NCBI GenBank assembly: GCA_963752045.1
Contig: CAVVWN010000003.1
Location: 120,889 to 184,888, forward strand
Origin: DATKDF01 sp963752045
GTDB taxonomy: Bacteria; Acidobacteriota; Vicinamibacteria; Vicinamibacterales; SCN-69-37
Direction of reading: 5' to 3'
Length of the DNA: 64,000 nt
Positions 30,413 to 38,582 of the stretch are shown here, piece after piece. The translations under genes and the position numbers were made by a program. The notes under the pieces are model-generated. The model saw nothing but the letters and a program-made list of their open reading frames with translations, searched no databases and had not been told where the DNA came from. Each line of letters opens with the position of its first letter. Position 1 is the first letter of the stretch.

Positions 30413-30991
30413 TGGGTGAGCTCGTCTGGATCTTCGTCTCGGCTGCCCTGGTCAACAACTTCACGCTGGCGCTCTTCCTCGGGCTGTGCCCGTTCTTCGG
30501 CGTCTCGCGCGAGGTCGGCACGGCGGTGCGGATGGGCGCCGCGAACATCTTCGTGATGGTGCATCACGTCGTTCGTGGCCTGGGTGCTCAACACCTACGT
30601 GCTCACGAGCGCGCCCTACCTGCGCATCATCGCGTTCATCGTCGTCATCGCCTCGCTCGTGCAGATTGTCGAGATGGCCATCAAGAAGCTGAGCCCGGTG
30701 CTCTTCCGCCAGCTCGGCATCTTTCTGCCGCTCATCACGACCAACTGCGCGATCCTCGGCCTGGCGATCTTCCAGACCAACCGCGGGTACGGGCTGGTCG
30801 AAGGGCTCGTCTTCGCGCTCGGCGGCGGCGTGGGTCTCACGATCGCGCTGGTGCTGATGGCGTCGCTCCGCGAGACGCTGGACCTTGCCGACGTGCCGAA
30901 AGTGGCGCGCAACATGGGGCTCGTGCTGATTACGGCCGGCGCCCTGTCGCTCGCCTTCATGGGGTTTGCGGGGTTGTTCAGTGCGGAGTAG
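30412..30991 (+). CDS. rnfA: Rnf electron-transport complex subunit A
   Basis: A six-helix membrane subunit that pairs with RnfE in antiparallel fashion. The corrected length is 192 residues, almost exactly that of the E. coli homologue, after one extra base near 30571. Motifs are VNNFTLALFLGLCPFFGVS, then in the second frame WVLNTYVLTSAPYLRIIAF and LITTNCAILGLAIFQTNRG. Both cysteine-containing loops (LGLCPF and TTNCAI) expected for the iron-binding site are present. Overlaps rnfE by TGATG. Confidence 0.92.
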
Positions 30992-30994
30992 CCG

Positions 30995-31169
30995 ATGACG
31001 ACCGCGATGATAGCTGTCGGGCTCGTGGCCGCGCTCTTCGCCGGCTTTGGCCTGATGCGCAGCCGCGTGCGGCGGCGGGCAGGCCTGCGAGGGCTGTGCG
31101 GGCGGCTGTACCGAGTGCGCGGCCCTCTCTGACGACGATCGTGTGGAGGTGAATCGTGTCCGGAAGTGA
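30995..31169 (+). CDS. Small membrane cysteine protein, NqrM (DUF539)-like
   Basis: A tiny gene starting 3 bases after rnfA and ending inside apbE. After removal of one extra G near 31080 it encodes 57 residues: one membrane helix (MIAVGLVAALFAGFGLM), a basic hinge (RSRVRRR) and a four-cysteine cluster with C-x2-C-x3-C-x2-C spacing (ACEGCAGGCTEC), then an acidic tail. NqrM, a maturation factor thought to deliver iron to the related Na+-NQR complex, has this same plan and lies beside apbE in nqr operons. Here the spacing of cysteines differs, so the assignment rests on architecture and position. Confidence 0.6.
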
Positions 31170-32148
31170 CTGGAATCGCTGGCGTCCGACACGGCGCGAC
31201 GTGCTCTTCGTCGGCGTTGGGGCGTTTGCCGTCGCCGCCTGGCCGCTCGGTCGCCGCCTGTCGATCGCACGCCGCAGCGTGCCCGTCATGGGCACCGTCG
31301 CCGACATCGCCGTCGTGCACGGTGACCGGGCGAAGGCCCAGGCGGCCATCACGGCGGCGATTGCCGAGCTTCAGCAGGTCGAGCGGTGGATGACGCGCTT
31401 CGATCCGTCGTCCGACGTCGGGCGCGCCAATGGCAGTGCGGCAGTCGACGCCGTCCCGGTCACGGCGGACACGGCGCTGGTCCTCATGGAGGCCATCGGG
31501 TGGGCCGAGGCCACCGACGGCGCGTTCGACCCGTGCCTGGGCCGCGCAATCGAGGCCTGGGACGTTGCGAACCGGCAAGAACCGCCAAGCCCCGGCGCGT
31601 TCACGCGCCTCGCCGGACGGCGCCTCTACCGCGGGCTCGACGTCGATGCGCGAATGGGCGCCCGGCCCGTCGTGCGCTTCACGGACCCCGACATCGGCCT
31701 GGACCTCGGCGGCATTGCCAAGGGCTACGGTGTCGACCGCGCCGTGGACGCGCTGCGCGGGCACGGCATCGCGAACGCGATTGTCAATGTCGGCGGGGAC
31801 CTGTACGCGATGGGCGCCGGCGCTGACGGCGAACCGTGGCAGGTGGGCATCCGGTCGCCCTTCGAGCCCGACGAGACCGTGGCCATGCTGCCTGTGCGCG
31901 ACCGGGCGGTCGCCACGTCGGGGTCGTACCTCCAGTATTTCGAGAGCCGTGGGCGCCGCTACCACCACCTGATCGACCCGGGCACCGCCGCGCCCAGGGC
32001 CTGCGCCATGCAGAGCCTGACCATCTCGGCCAACCGCTGCATCACGGCTGATGCGGCCGCAACGGCCCTTTTCGGCGCCGAGACGCCCACAGCGGGCCGG
32101 ATCCTCGCGCGCCACGCAGCCGACGTCCAGGTCGAACTCGCGATATAG
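31156..32148 (+). CDS. apbE: FAD:protein FMN transferase (flavin-trafficking ApbE)
   Basis: A 330-residue exported enzyme that attaches FMN by a phosphoester bond to threonine in RnfD and RnfG. It begins with GTG 31156 and a twin-arginine-like leader (RPTRRDVLFVGVGAFAVAAW). Family blocks are MGTVADIAVVHGD, VERWMTRFDPSSDVGRAN, DLGGIAKGYGVDRAVDAL, VNVGGDLYAMGAG and HHLIDPGTAAP. It overlaps the small cysteine-protein gene by 14 bases and closes the Rnf cluster. Confidence 0.93.
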   Translation: MSGSDWNRWRPTRRDVLFVGVGAFAVAAWPLGRRLSIARRSVPVMGTVADIAVVHGDRAKAQAAITAAIAELQQVERWMTRFDPSSDVGRANGSAAVDAVPVTADTALVLMEAIGWAEATDGAFDPCLGRAIEAWDVANRQEPPSPGAFTRLAGRRLYRGLDVDARMGARPVVRFTDPDIGLDLGGIAKGYGVDRAVDALRGHGIANAIVNVGGDLYAMGAGADGEPWQVGIRSPFEPDETVAMLPVRDRAVATSGSYLQYFESRGRRYHHLIDPGTAAPRACAMQSLTISANRCITADAAATALFGAETPTAGRILARHAADVQVELAI

Positions 32149-32278
32149 CCGGACGCCCCTGCCGCCCGGCCCGCCGATCGGCCCCCGCTGGCACCGGAGC
32201 CAGGCCGGTCCACATTGGCTTTCCTGAGAGTCACTGCCTGCCCAGGTTCCTGTCTTCTCGTTCAAACGATCTTCCCAG

Positions 32279-32297
32279 GTGACGCATCTTTCGTCAC
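32279..32297. promoter_or_regulatory. Inverted repeat GTGACG-N7-CGTCAC upstream of the fasciclin gene
   Basis: Perfect 6-base arms at 32279-32284 and 32292-32297, about 98 bases before the next start codon and in an AT-richer leader than the surroundings. There is no T-run, so an operator is more likely than a terminator. The 246-base gap between apbE and the next gene holds no other recognisable element. Confidence 0.4.
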
Positions 32298-32394
32298 ATT
32301 CAAACGTCATATCTCTACAGTAACAACTTGTAAGACAAACAACGGCCGCGACCGACCGGCCAATCGAACGCACGACACACGGAGGAACAGAGAC

Positions 32395-32962
32395 ATGAGA
32401 TACGCACTTGGACTGATTCGCAGGCCTGGGCCTGATGGGCGCCGTGGCTTGCACGTCGACCTCGGCGTCCTACACGGCACCGTCAGGTCTGGGCGGGGCC
32501 AGCGCCACCGAGGGGCGCTCGTCGCTGCCGACCATCGCGGGCATCGCCGTCGGCAACAGTGACTTCAGCACGCTCGTCGCCGCGCTCGCCAAGGCCGGCC
32601 TGGTCGAGACGTTCGACGGCGACCGCCACTTCACGGTGTTCGCGCCGACCAACGCCGCGTTCGATGCGGCTGCCGCGGCACTCCTCGGCGCCGGCAACAG
32701 CGGGATGGACCTCGTGAACGCGCTCGACGTCCCGACACTCACCGCGGTGCTGACCTACCACGTGACGCTCGGCGATCGGAACGCCAAGAGCGTGCTGGCG
32801 GCCGGCTCGCTCCGCATGCTCGACGACAACTGGACCACGATCCGCGTCACTGGCGGCGTGGCGACGATTGACGACGCCCCGATCGTGGCGACCGACCTCC
32901 GCGCGAGCAACGGCATCGTGCACGTCATCGACGCGGTGATTCTGCCGCCGAGCCTTCGATAG
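32395..32962 (+). CDS. Fasciclin-domain lipoprotein (one frameshift)
   Basis: Removing one extra C near 32425 gives a 188-residue protein that begins MRYALGLIAGLGLMGAVACT, a lipoprotein signal with lipobox cysteine. A single fasciclin (FAS1) domain follows: AALAKAGLVETFDGDRHFTV, FAPTNAAFDA, LTAVLTYHVTLGDR and NGIVHVIDAVILPP. FAS1 domains mediate surface adhesion. Without the correction the N-terminus would lack a start and signal, which argues that the extra base is an error. Not coupled to neighbours. Confidence 0.85.
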
Positions 32963-33144
32963 AGACCTGCCGGAACACCCCTCCCGGCATGTGGGGGCCG
33001 TGGTCCTGCCTGGACGACCAATGGGGGTCGGGAGGTGGGCCACGGCCCTTCGATTTTTCAGGTTTCTTGAGCAGTCCCTTCAAGACATTTCAGGCACACC
33101 CCGGCCATTCTGCTGTCGGTCCCGGCACAGGCCAGGAGGCGACG

Positions 33145-34109
33145 ATGACCCCACCGCAGATCACCCGGAACGGCGCTTTCGGATTTCTCAGGATTGACCT
33201 GCCGACCAGCATCTCCGAGGAGGCCTGGTGCCTCAGCCACAGCGGACTCCGGCTGATCGGCACGTTCTTCGACGCCGGCCCCATCGACGACACCGGACCG
33301 TTGCAGGTCTACACCGGCGCTCGTCAGGGGGAGCAAAGCCTCTTCCACCCGGCTACAAGGTCGAGCCGGTCGGTCTTCCCCAACTGGGCCACGCCAGCGG
33401 CAGGGCGATTAACGATGCCGGCGACATCGCCGGGTTCTATCACTACGGGGACAAGGGTTCAACGCCTGTCGAGGCGCTTCGGCCGTTTGTTTGGTGGCAC
33501 GACGATACCGGGCCGACGCCCTTCATGCTGGCCGGCTCGAGCGATCGCGGGGACATGAGGATCAACAACGCGGTCCTGACGATCAATGACGCGGGACGAC
33601 TGGGCGGCGTGTACTACTCCACCGTCCACAAGGCGGTGCTCGGGTTCGTCACGAACGGCAAGGATCCGAACTGGCTGAAGACCCACGTCACGATCTTGCC
33701 GCCTGCGCGGCCCGACGGCAGTGTTCCCGGATCGAACGTGCGCGGCATCAACGCTCATGGGCACATCTGCGGCAAGTACGACGCCGACGGATACGTCAGC
33801 ACAGATGCAGCCGGCGCGTATGCCGAGGTGCGCCTCGTGCTTCCGGGCCAGCAGTGTGTCGTCGGGGGCATCAACGATCACAGACAAATCGTCGGCCACT
33901 ACGGGCCGCCTGGCAACCGCCGCGGGTTCGTCGCGGCCGTCTCACCCAAGGGCGAGGTCGCACAGGGAAGCCTGATGACCGTGGAAGTCCAGCCGGCCTG
34001 GGGCTCGGACACACGACTCAACAGCATCGACAACCACGGGCTGATGATCGGCTCCTACGAGAACCCACCGAAGGTGCGGCACGGGTTCCTCTGCTGGCAG
34101 CACGCCTGA
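33145..34109 (+). CDS. HAF-repeat protein (one frameshift)
   Basis: Adding one missing base near 33349 gives 321 residues. Five copies of the HAF-type repeat are visible: INDAGDIAGFYH, INDAGRLGGVYY, INAHGHICGKYD, INDHRQIVGHYG and IDNHGLMIGSYE. These form a propeller-like extracellular protein in other bacteria. The ATG at 33145 follows GGAGGCGACG. No signal peptide is evident at this start, which is unusual for the family. Its function is unknown. Confidence 0.75.
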
Positions 34110-34133
34110 ACGTTGCAGACGGTCACTGCCGAA

Positions 34134-34215
34134 TGCGCGAGACGTCGATGTAGTACGGGGCATCGCGACCGCGAAAGCCTCAGGCGCGAGCCTCGTCCGC
34201 ATGGTCTGCCTCCGG
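34134..34215 (-). pseudogene. Remnant similar to an M1-peptidase C-terminus
   Basis: On the reverse strand this stretch reads QTMRT...APEAFAVA and then, in another frame, YYIDVSR, closely resembling the C-terminus of the M1 peptidase gene at 38.6 kb (QTMRT...EAFAVA...YYIEVAR). About 70 bases are clearly similar, with small gaps. There is no start or domain upstream, because the kinase gene ends at 34231. It is probably a leftover of a duplicated or replaced gene. Confidence 0.45.
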
Positions 34216-34230
34216 CCGGCGATAGCCGGT

Positions 34231-37011
34231 TCAGAACCCTCGGAGCCCCCACGCGTTGCTCTCCCTCCACCCGGCCGCGAACGCGAGCCTTCGGCCGTCC
34301 GGCGACAGCAGAGGCGACCGGAGCCGCACGTGCGCGCTTTCCCAGAGCTTCTTCGATTCGCCGGTTCGACTGAGGTAGAGCACCTCGCTGCCGCGTTCGC
34401 CGGGATACCTCGCCAGGACCCATCCACTGCCGTCAAGGGTCCAGGCAATCCATTGCGCACCACGCAAGGACGCATCGTCGATGACCGACCGCCGATCCGT
34501 TGCGAGGTCGACGATCTGCAACCGCCCCGGGCGGTGTGTCGGGTCGAGATACACAACCTCACGGCCGTCCGCCGAAACGTCCCAGGCGCCCTCCACCATG
34601 CCGTGTCGCCGCAGCCCGCCGCCTCGCGGATCGAACGAGACCAAATCGCCCTTGTGGCTGTCTCCATCCAGACGGTCAACCGCCGCACACAGGCTGGCGG
34701 GCAGTCGGGTGCATCTGATCGAGACGTAGATCGATCTCAAGTCGAACAGCCGTTCGGCCGCGCCGCCAGCGACCGGCACGCGCATCAGCCCCCAAGGCTT
34801 CCGCAGTCTCGACATGACGATCGACTGACCATCCGGACTGACCGCGGCGGACTCACCCGCTTCGGGCGGCGCACGCACGAGCGTCGCGGGACCGGCGCTC
34901 TGCAGCGACTGGTGGTAGATCCTGAGTTTTGGGCTTCCGTCACCGGCCAGAAACAGCAACGCGTCGCCAGCCGGCGTCCACGACAACGGGTGCGCGAAGT
35001 GATCGCTGAACACAACCCGTCGTGGCGATCCAAGGGTAAGCGCGCCGCTGTCGAAGTCGGCAAGGACGACCTGGCTGACGTGACGGTTCACGGTAAACGT
35101 CAGAAAGGCGCCGCTTCCCGTCAGGCTTGGCTTGTTGAAATTCAGGTCGAGTGCATGCGCGAACTTCGTCGGGCCACCCCGAAGCTGCACCGTGGCCGGA
35201 TCGACCTCGATCTCCCAGAGGTCGCCATACCGGCCTGGCCGGTTGCGCGCAAAGAGGAGACGCCAGTCGGGTGCCCAGACGAGCGAGAAGAAGCCAGGCA
35301 GCTCGACCATCGTCGACCGTTGCAGCGTATCGATCCGACACACCACGATGGCCCGCTGCAGGATGTCATCCGTCCAGGACCGTCCGTACGCAATCCAGCG
35401 ACTGTCGGGAGACCACGCGGGTCTCGAGACTCCGACGCCTGGTTCCGCCGGCACCGCCAGCCTCAGGTCGCGGCCCTCGGTCGTCATCACGAGAATCTGC
35501 GAGACAGCCGAGTCCCGAACGGCGAGATGGCGGCCATCCGGCGAGACCGCGACAAGGCCGCCAACATCCGCCAGGCGGACCGCCGATCCGTCTGCCACGC
35601 TTGCGCGCCACACCGCAGTGCTCGTCGCCAGGACAATCTCCGCGGAATTCGGCAGCCAGGCCACGTCGTTGATGGCGCCGATCCCATCGGGCAGAAGCAG
35701 GCGTCGCGTATCCGGCGCTCCCGTTGACTGCAGGTGGAGCCCAGTGAGGTCGGCGTACGCGAGATAGCGCTCGTCGGGTGAGATCGCTGCGGCAAGCACC
35801 GGGCGCTCGATTGGCTGGAAGGTCAGCTGTTCGGCGGTCAATTCGACCGGCGAATCCACTCCGGCGCGAAGCGATCGCAACCCGCCGGTCCACGCGAGCG
35901 CCAGCAGGCTGGCGAGCCCAGCCGCGCCGCCCGCGGCGGCGGCAAGTCGCCGCCGCCGACGGCGAATCCTCGACGGCCTCACGCGTTCGAGTGCCGCCGC
36001 GAATTCGTGTGCGGTCGCAAAACGGTTCCCCGGACTGGCAGCGGTCGCGCGGTCGATTAGGGCGGCGATCCCGGTCGGAAGCGAGGGACGTTCCTCGCGC
36101 AGGGCGACGCGCCGGCCTGTCGCGTGCGCCTCGTGGATCTCCGTCGCGGTTTCACCACGCACGGGATAGGTGCCGCTGAGCAGGTAGTAGAGCAGGACAC
36201 CAAGGGCGTACAGGTCGGTGATCGGACTCGGCTCGGCGTGCTCCCACAGCTCCGGCGCCATGTAGAGCGGTGTGCCGCTGATGCTTCGCGAGTGCAGCGA
36301 GGAGACTTCGTGAACCCGTTCACGTCCCGTGCCGAAGTCCACGAGCACGATGCGGCCGCCCTGCTCCTGCAGCACGTTCTGTGCCTTGATATCGCCGTGG
36401 ACGATGCCGGCGGCGTGAATCGCCCCCAGGGCGCGGCACAGATCGAGGCCGATGGCGATCGCGTGTTCCAGGTCGAGGCGGCCCTGGTCCCGGGCGACCG
36501 CCGCCAGCGTCGTGCCATGGACGAACTCGGTCCAGATGCCGACGCGGCCATCGATGCGCTCGGCGCCGAACACCGTCACGACATTCGGGTGCCGAACCCG
36601 CGCGAGCAATCGGCCCTCGGCGATCGCGGCGCCGTGATCGAGGTCGTCCGGAGCGGTGTGTAGCAGCTTCAGCGCCACCTCGCGATCGAGGCGGGTATCC
36701 CACGCGCGGTACACCTCACCGAACGCGCCTTCGGCAATACGCTCGATCAACTTGAGCGGTCCCCAGCTCTCGAGGTGCTCGTCGTCGGTGTGTTGGACCG
36801 CGGGTCGAGAGCTGATGCCGGGGTCCGGCAGGTCGCGGTGCACGCGCACGAGCGCTTCCAGGGCGCGAAGCTCCTCGACCGACTCCGGATCCAGACCTGC
36901 CGCATCCGACTGCCAGTTGATTGGCGCGCCGTCGAGAATCCTGGCGGCGAGGTCCTGAACCTGATTCGTGGGGTCGCCGGGCGGCGGCGCGGAGGGATCG
37001 TCAGCGTTCAT
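34231..37011 (-). CDS. Ser/Thr protein kinase with membrane helix and WD40/TolB-like propeller
   Basis: A 926-residue signalling protein. The kinase domain (about residues 85-345) has GEVYRAWDTRLDREVALKLL (lysine of the VAIK motif), the catalytic loop HGDIKAQN (HGD in place of HRD) and DFGTG, followed by GTPLYMAPE. A basic stretch and membrane helix at about 350-380 follow, then an outer-side propeller of repeated SPD blades (AVSPDGRHLAVRDS, PAWSPDSRWIAYG, LLSPDGRRLAFAAGW). The start overlaps the sigma-factor gene by 11 bases, forming a sigma-kinase operon. Confidence 0.9.
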   Translation of the reverse strand: MNADDPSAPPPGDPTNQVQDLAARILDGAPINWQSDAAGLDPESVEELRALEALVRVHRDLPDPGISSRPAVQHTDDEHLESWGPLKLIERIAEGAFGEVYRAWDTRLDREVALKLLHTAPDDLDHGAAIAEGRLLARVRHPNVVTVFGAERIDGRVGIWTEFVHGTTLAAVARDQGRLDLEHAIAIGLDLCRALGAIHAAGIVHGDIKAQNVLQEQGGRIVLVDFGTGRERVHEVSSLHSRSISGTPLYMAPELWEHAEPSPITDLYALGVLLYYLLSGTYPVRGETATEIHEAHATGRRVALREERPSLPTGIAALIDRATAASPGNRFATAHEFAAALERVRPSRIRRRRRRLAAAAGGAAGLASLLALAWTGGLRSLRAGVDSPVELTAEQLTFQPIERPVLAAAISPDERYLAYADLTGLHLQSTGAPDTRRLLLPDGIGAINDVAWLPNSAEIVLATSTAVWRASVADGSAVRLADVGGLVAVSPDGRHLAVRDSAVSQILVMTTEGRDLRLAVPAEPGVGVSRPAWSPDSRWIAYGRSWTDDILQRAIVVCRIDTLQRSTMVELPGFFSLVWAPDWRLLFARNRPGRYGDLWEIEVDPATVQLRGGPTKFAHALDLNFNKPSLTGSGAFLTFTVNRHVSQVVLADFDSGALTLGSPRRVVFSDHFAHPLSWTPAGDALLFLAGDGSPKLRIYHQSLQSAGPATLVRAPPEAGESAAVSPDGQSIVMSRLRKPWGLMRVPVAGGAAERLFDLRSIYVSIRCTRLPASLCAAVDRLDGDSHKGDLVSFDPRGGGLRRHGMVEGAWDVSADGREVVYLDPTHRPGRLQIVDLATDRRSVIDDASLRGAQWIAWTLDGSGWVLARYPGERGSEVLYLSRTGESKKLWESAHVRLRSPLLSPDGRRLAFAAGWRESNAWGLRGF

Positions 37012-37621
37012 GCTTCATCTCTGCGGCAAGGCGCACCAGCGCCGCCTGCGCCGCCTTGCGCGCGGCCTCGGCGCTCGGCTTCCCGAGGGCGATCGCCAGT
37101 TCTTCGTACGTGCAGGCCAGCTCGACACGGGCCACGATCGCCTCGCGATCTTCCGGCCGGAGTCGCGCGAGCGCCCGTTCGTACCGCTCGGCGATCTGCC
37201 GTCCGATCGCCTCTTCCACCGGCGACGGCGCGGCGTCGATGATCCCCGAGTCAACCGCGGCGGGCATGCCGCGCCGGTCAAAGCGGCGCAGGGTGTCGCG
37301 AATCCGATTCATGAGCGCCTGGCGCAGGTACGCCTGGAGCGCGCCCGGACGCCGCGGCTCGAAGTCCTCGATCCTCTTAAACGTCTGAAGCAGGGTGTCC
37401 TGTACCAGGTCCTGGGTGTCGGCCGCATCCCGAGCCCAGCGGGGCAGGCGGCCGCTGGCCCAGCGGCGAAGCGGCGCGGCGTAGCGCGTGAAGAGCGCAT
37501 TGAGGGCTTCCGCGTCGCCGTCGCGCGCCCGCTCGAGCAGCAACACCGTGCTGTCCGGGCCCGGGGGGTCGGGCTTGGCGCCGGATGGGTCGGAAGACAT
37601 GGCTGTGTGCTCGGCGGACAT
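37001..37621 (-). CDS. ECF-type RNA polymerase sigma factor
   Basis: A 206-residue sigma factor with region 2 (LFTRYAAPLRRWASGRLP, DTQDLVQDTLLQTFKRI) and region 4 (ALARLRPEDREAIVARVELA, TYEELAIALGKPSAEA). It lacks the long regions 1 and 3 of housekeeping sigmas. A start at the internal methionine (37600) is also possible. It overlaps the kinase gene. In Acidobacteria and Planctomycetes such sigma factors often go with a membrane kinase that probably controls them, which is the likely arrangement here. Confidence 0.9.
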   Translation of the reverse strand: MSAEHTAMSSDPSGAKPDPPGPDSTVLLLERARDGDAEALNALFTRYAAPLRRWASGRLPRWARDAADTQDLVQDTLLQTFKRIEDFEPRRPGALQAYLRQALMNRIRDTLRRFDRRGMPAAVDSGIIDAAPSPVEEAIGRQIAERYERALARLRPEDREAIVARVELACTYEELAIALGKPSAEAARKAAQAALVRLAAEMKHER

Positions 37622-37830
37622 TGTACCCGGATGGCTCCCTTCCGGTTTGGCCCGATTCGACGTTATAGGGTAATGAGGCCACCAAGAAAGCTAATAGCAG
37701 CATGAGCGCCGTCGGGGGACTCGGTCCGGCGGCACTTGACACGCCGACACGCGACACAACCGAGGAGTGAACGATTCCATCGTGCCGGCCGCGGAGCGGA
37801 GAGATCCGCGCGGCCCGGCTGGAGGTACCG

Positions 37831-38532
37831 ATGCTGACACGAACGAACTCGTTGATACCCGTCTGCGCTTCACTACTCCTCTTGGCCGCCGCCGCAGGCT
37901 GCTCACAGGAGGGCCTGGCGCCATCGAGCCCGACTTCGCCGAGTTCCCCTCTTGCCGCCAAGCCGGGCGGAGACAATGACGAGTTGTGGCCGGCTGATGT
38001 GACCTTCGGGGACCGGTCAGGCGACGCGATCACGCCAGGCGACGCGATCACGAGCGACGGGCTCGGAGCGTACGTCCACAGCGCTGGCGGCGGCTACGAA
38101 TCGGCCTTCCACTCCCGCACGAAAGACTTCGTGCTGCGAGGTTTCGACGCCGGCCGCGTCGTGAACGTCAATTTCACGAACCGCCTCAGCGGTTCGGGCC
38201 CTGAAGGCGCGGTTGCCGACGACAAACCGTTCATTCGTGTCGCGGCGATCCGAGACCTCGAGGTCGGAGGCAGCCAGTCCGCCGTGGCGGTGTTCAGCTC
38301 TCTTCCAGGCGGCCTGACTCCGGGCAAGTTCAATTTCAACCCCAAGAAGCACGCCGACTCGATGCGCGTCGCCGTTCTCCGCAACGACTCGTGCACGTGG
38401 ACCGTTACCGCTGATGCTGGTGCCGATGTCGCGGCCCTCGAGCAGTCCAAGGGCAACAAGACGACGGTCGTCGGCACCTACAAGATGCCATTCCAGATGA
38501 CGATCGTGCTTCAGGGGTGCTTCACGAGCTGA
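37831..38532 (+). CDS. Lipoprotein of unknown function
   Basis: A 233-residue protein with a lipoprotein signal (SLLLLAAAAGC) followed by a Ser/Pro linker. The mature part has Gly/Asp-rich segments and two late cysteines (NDSCTW and LQGCFTS). A tandem 9-residue duplication GDAITPGDAITS lies near residue 64. It is divergent from the sigma-factor gene, so it may be a target of that sigma factor; this is only positional inference. The 209-base gap upstream shows nothing else I can name. Confidence 0.7.
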   Translation: MLTRTNSLIPVCASLLLLAAAAGCSQEGLAPSSPTSPSSPLAAKPGGDNDELWPADVTFGDRSGDAITPGDAITSDGLGAYVHSAGGGYESAFHSRTKDFVLRGFDAGRVVNVNFTNRLSGSGPEGAVADDKPFIRVAAIRDLEVGGSQSAVAVFSSLPGGLTPGKFNFNPKKHADSMRVAVLRNDSCTWTVTADAGADVAALEQSKGNKTTVVGTYKMPFQMTIVLQGCFTS

Positions 38533-38582
38533 CCACGGTTCGTCAAGGTGCCCGGACACCGCGCTCGAATCGAAGCTATCGA

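Noticed and set aside
17169..31100. The KOR/Rnf cluster as a set of pseudogenes
   Set aside because: Both sides of each shift are fully conserved, start-stop overlaps are kept, and rnfE, apbE and the 336-residue gene are intact.
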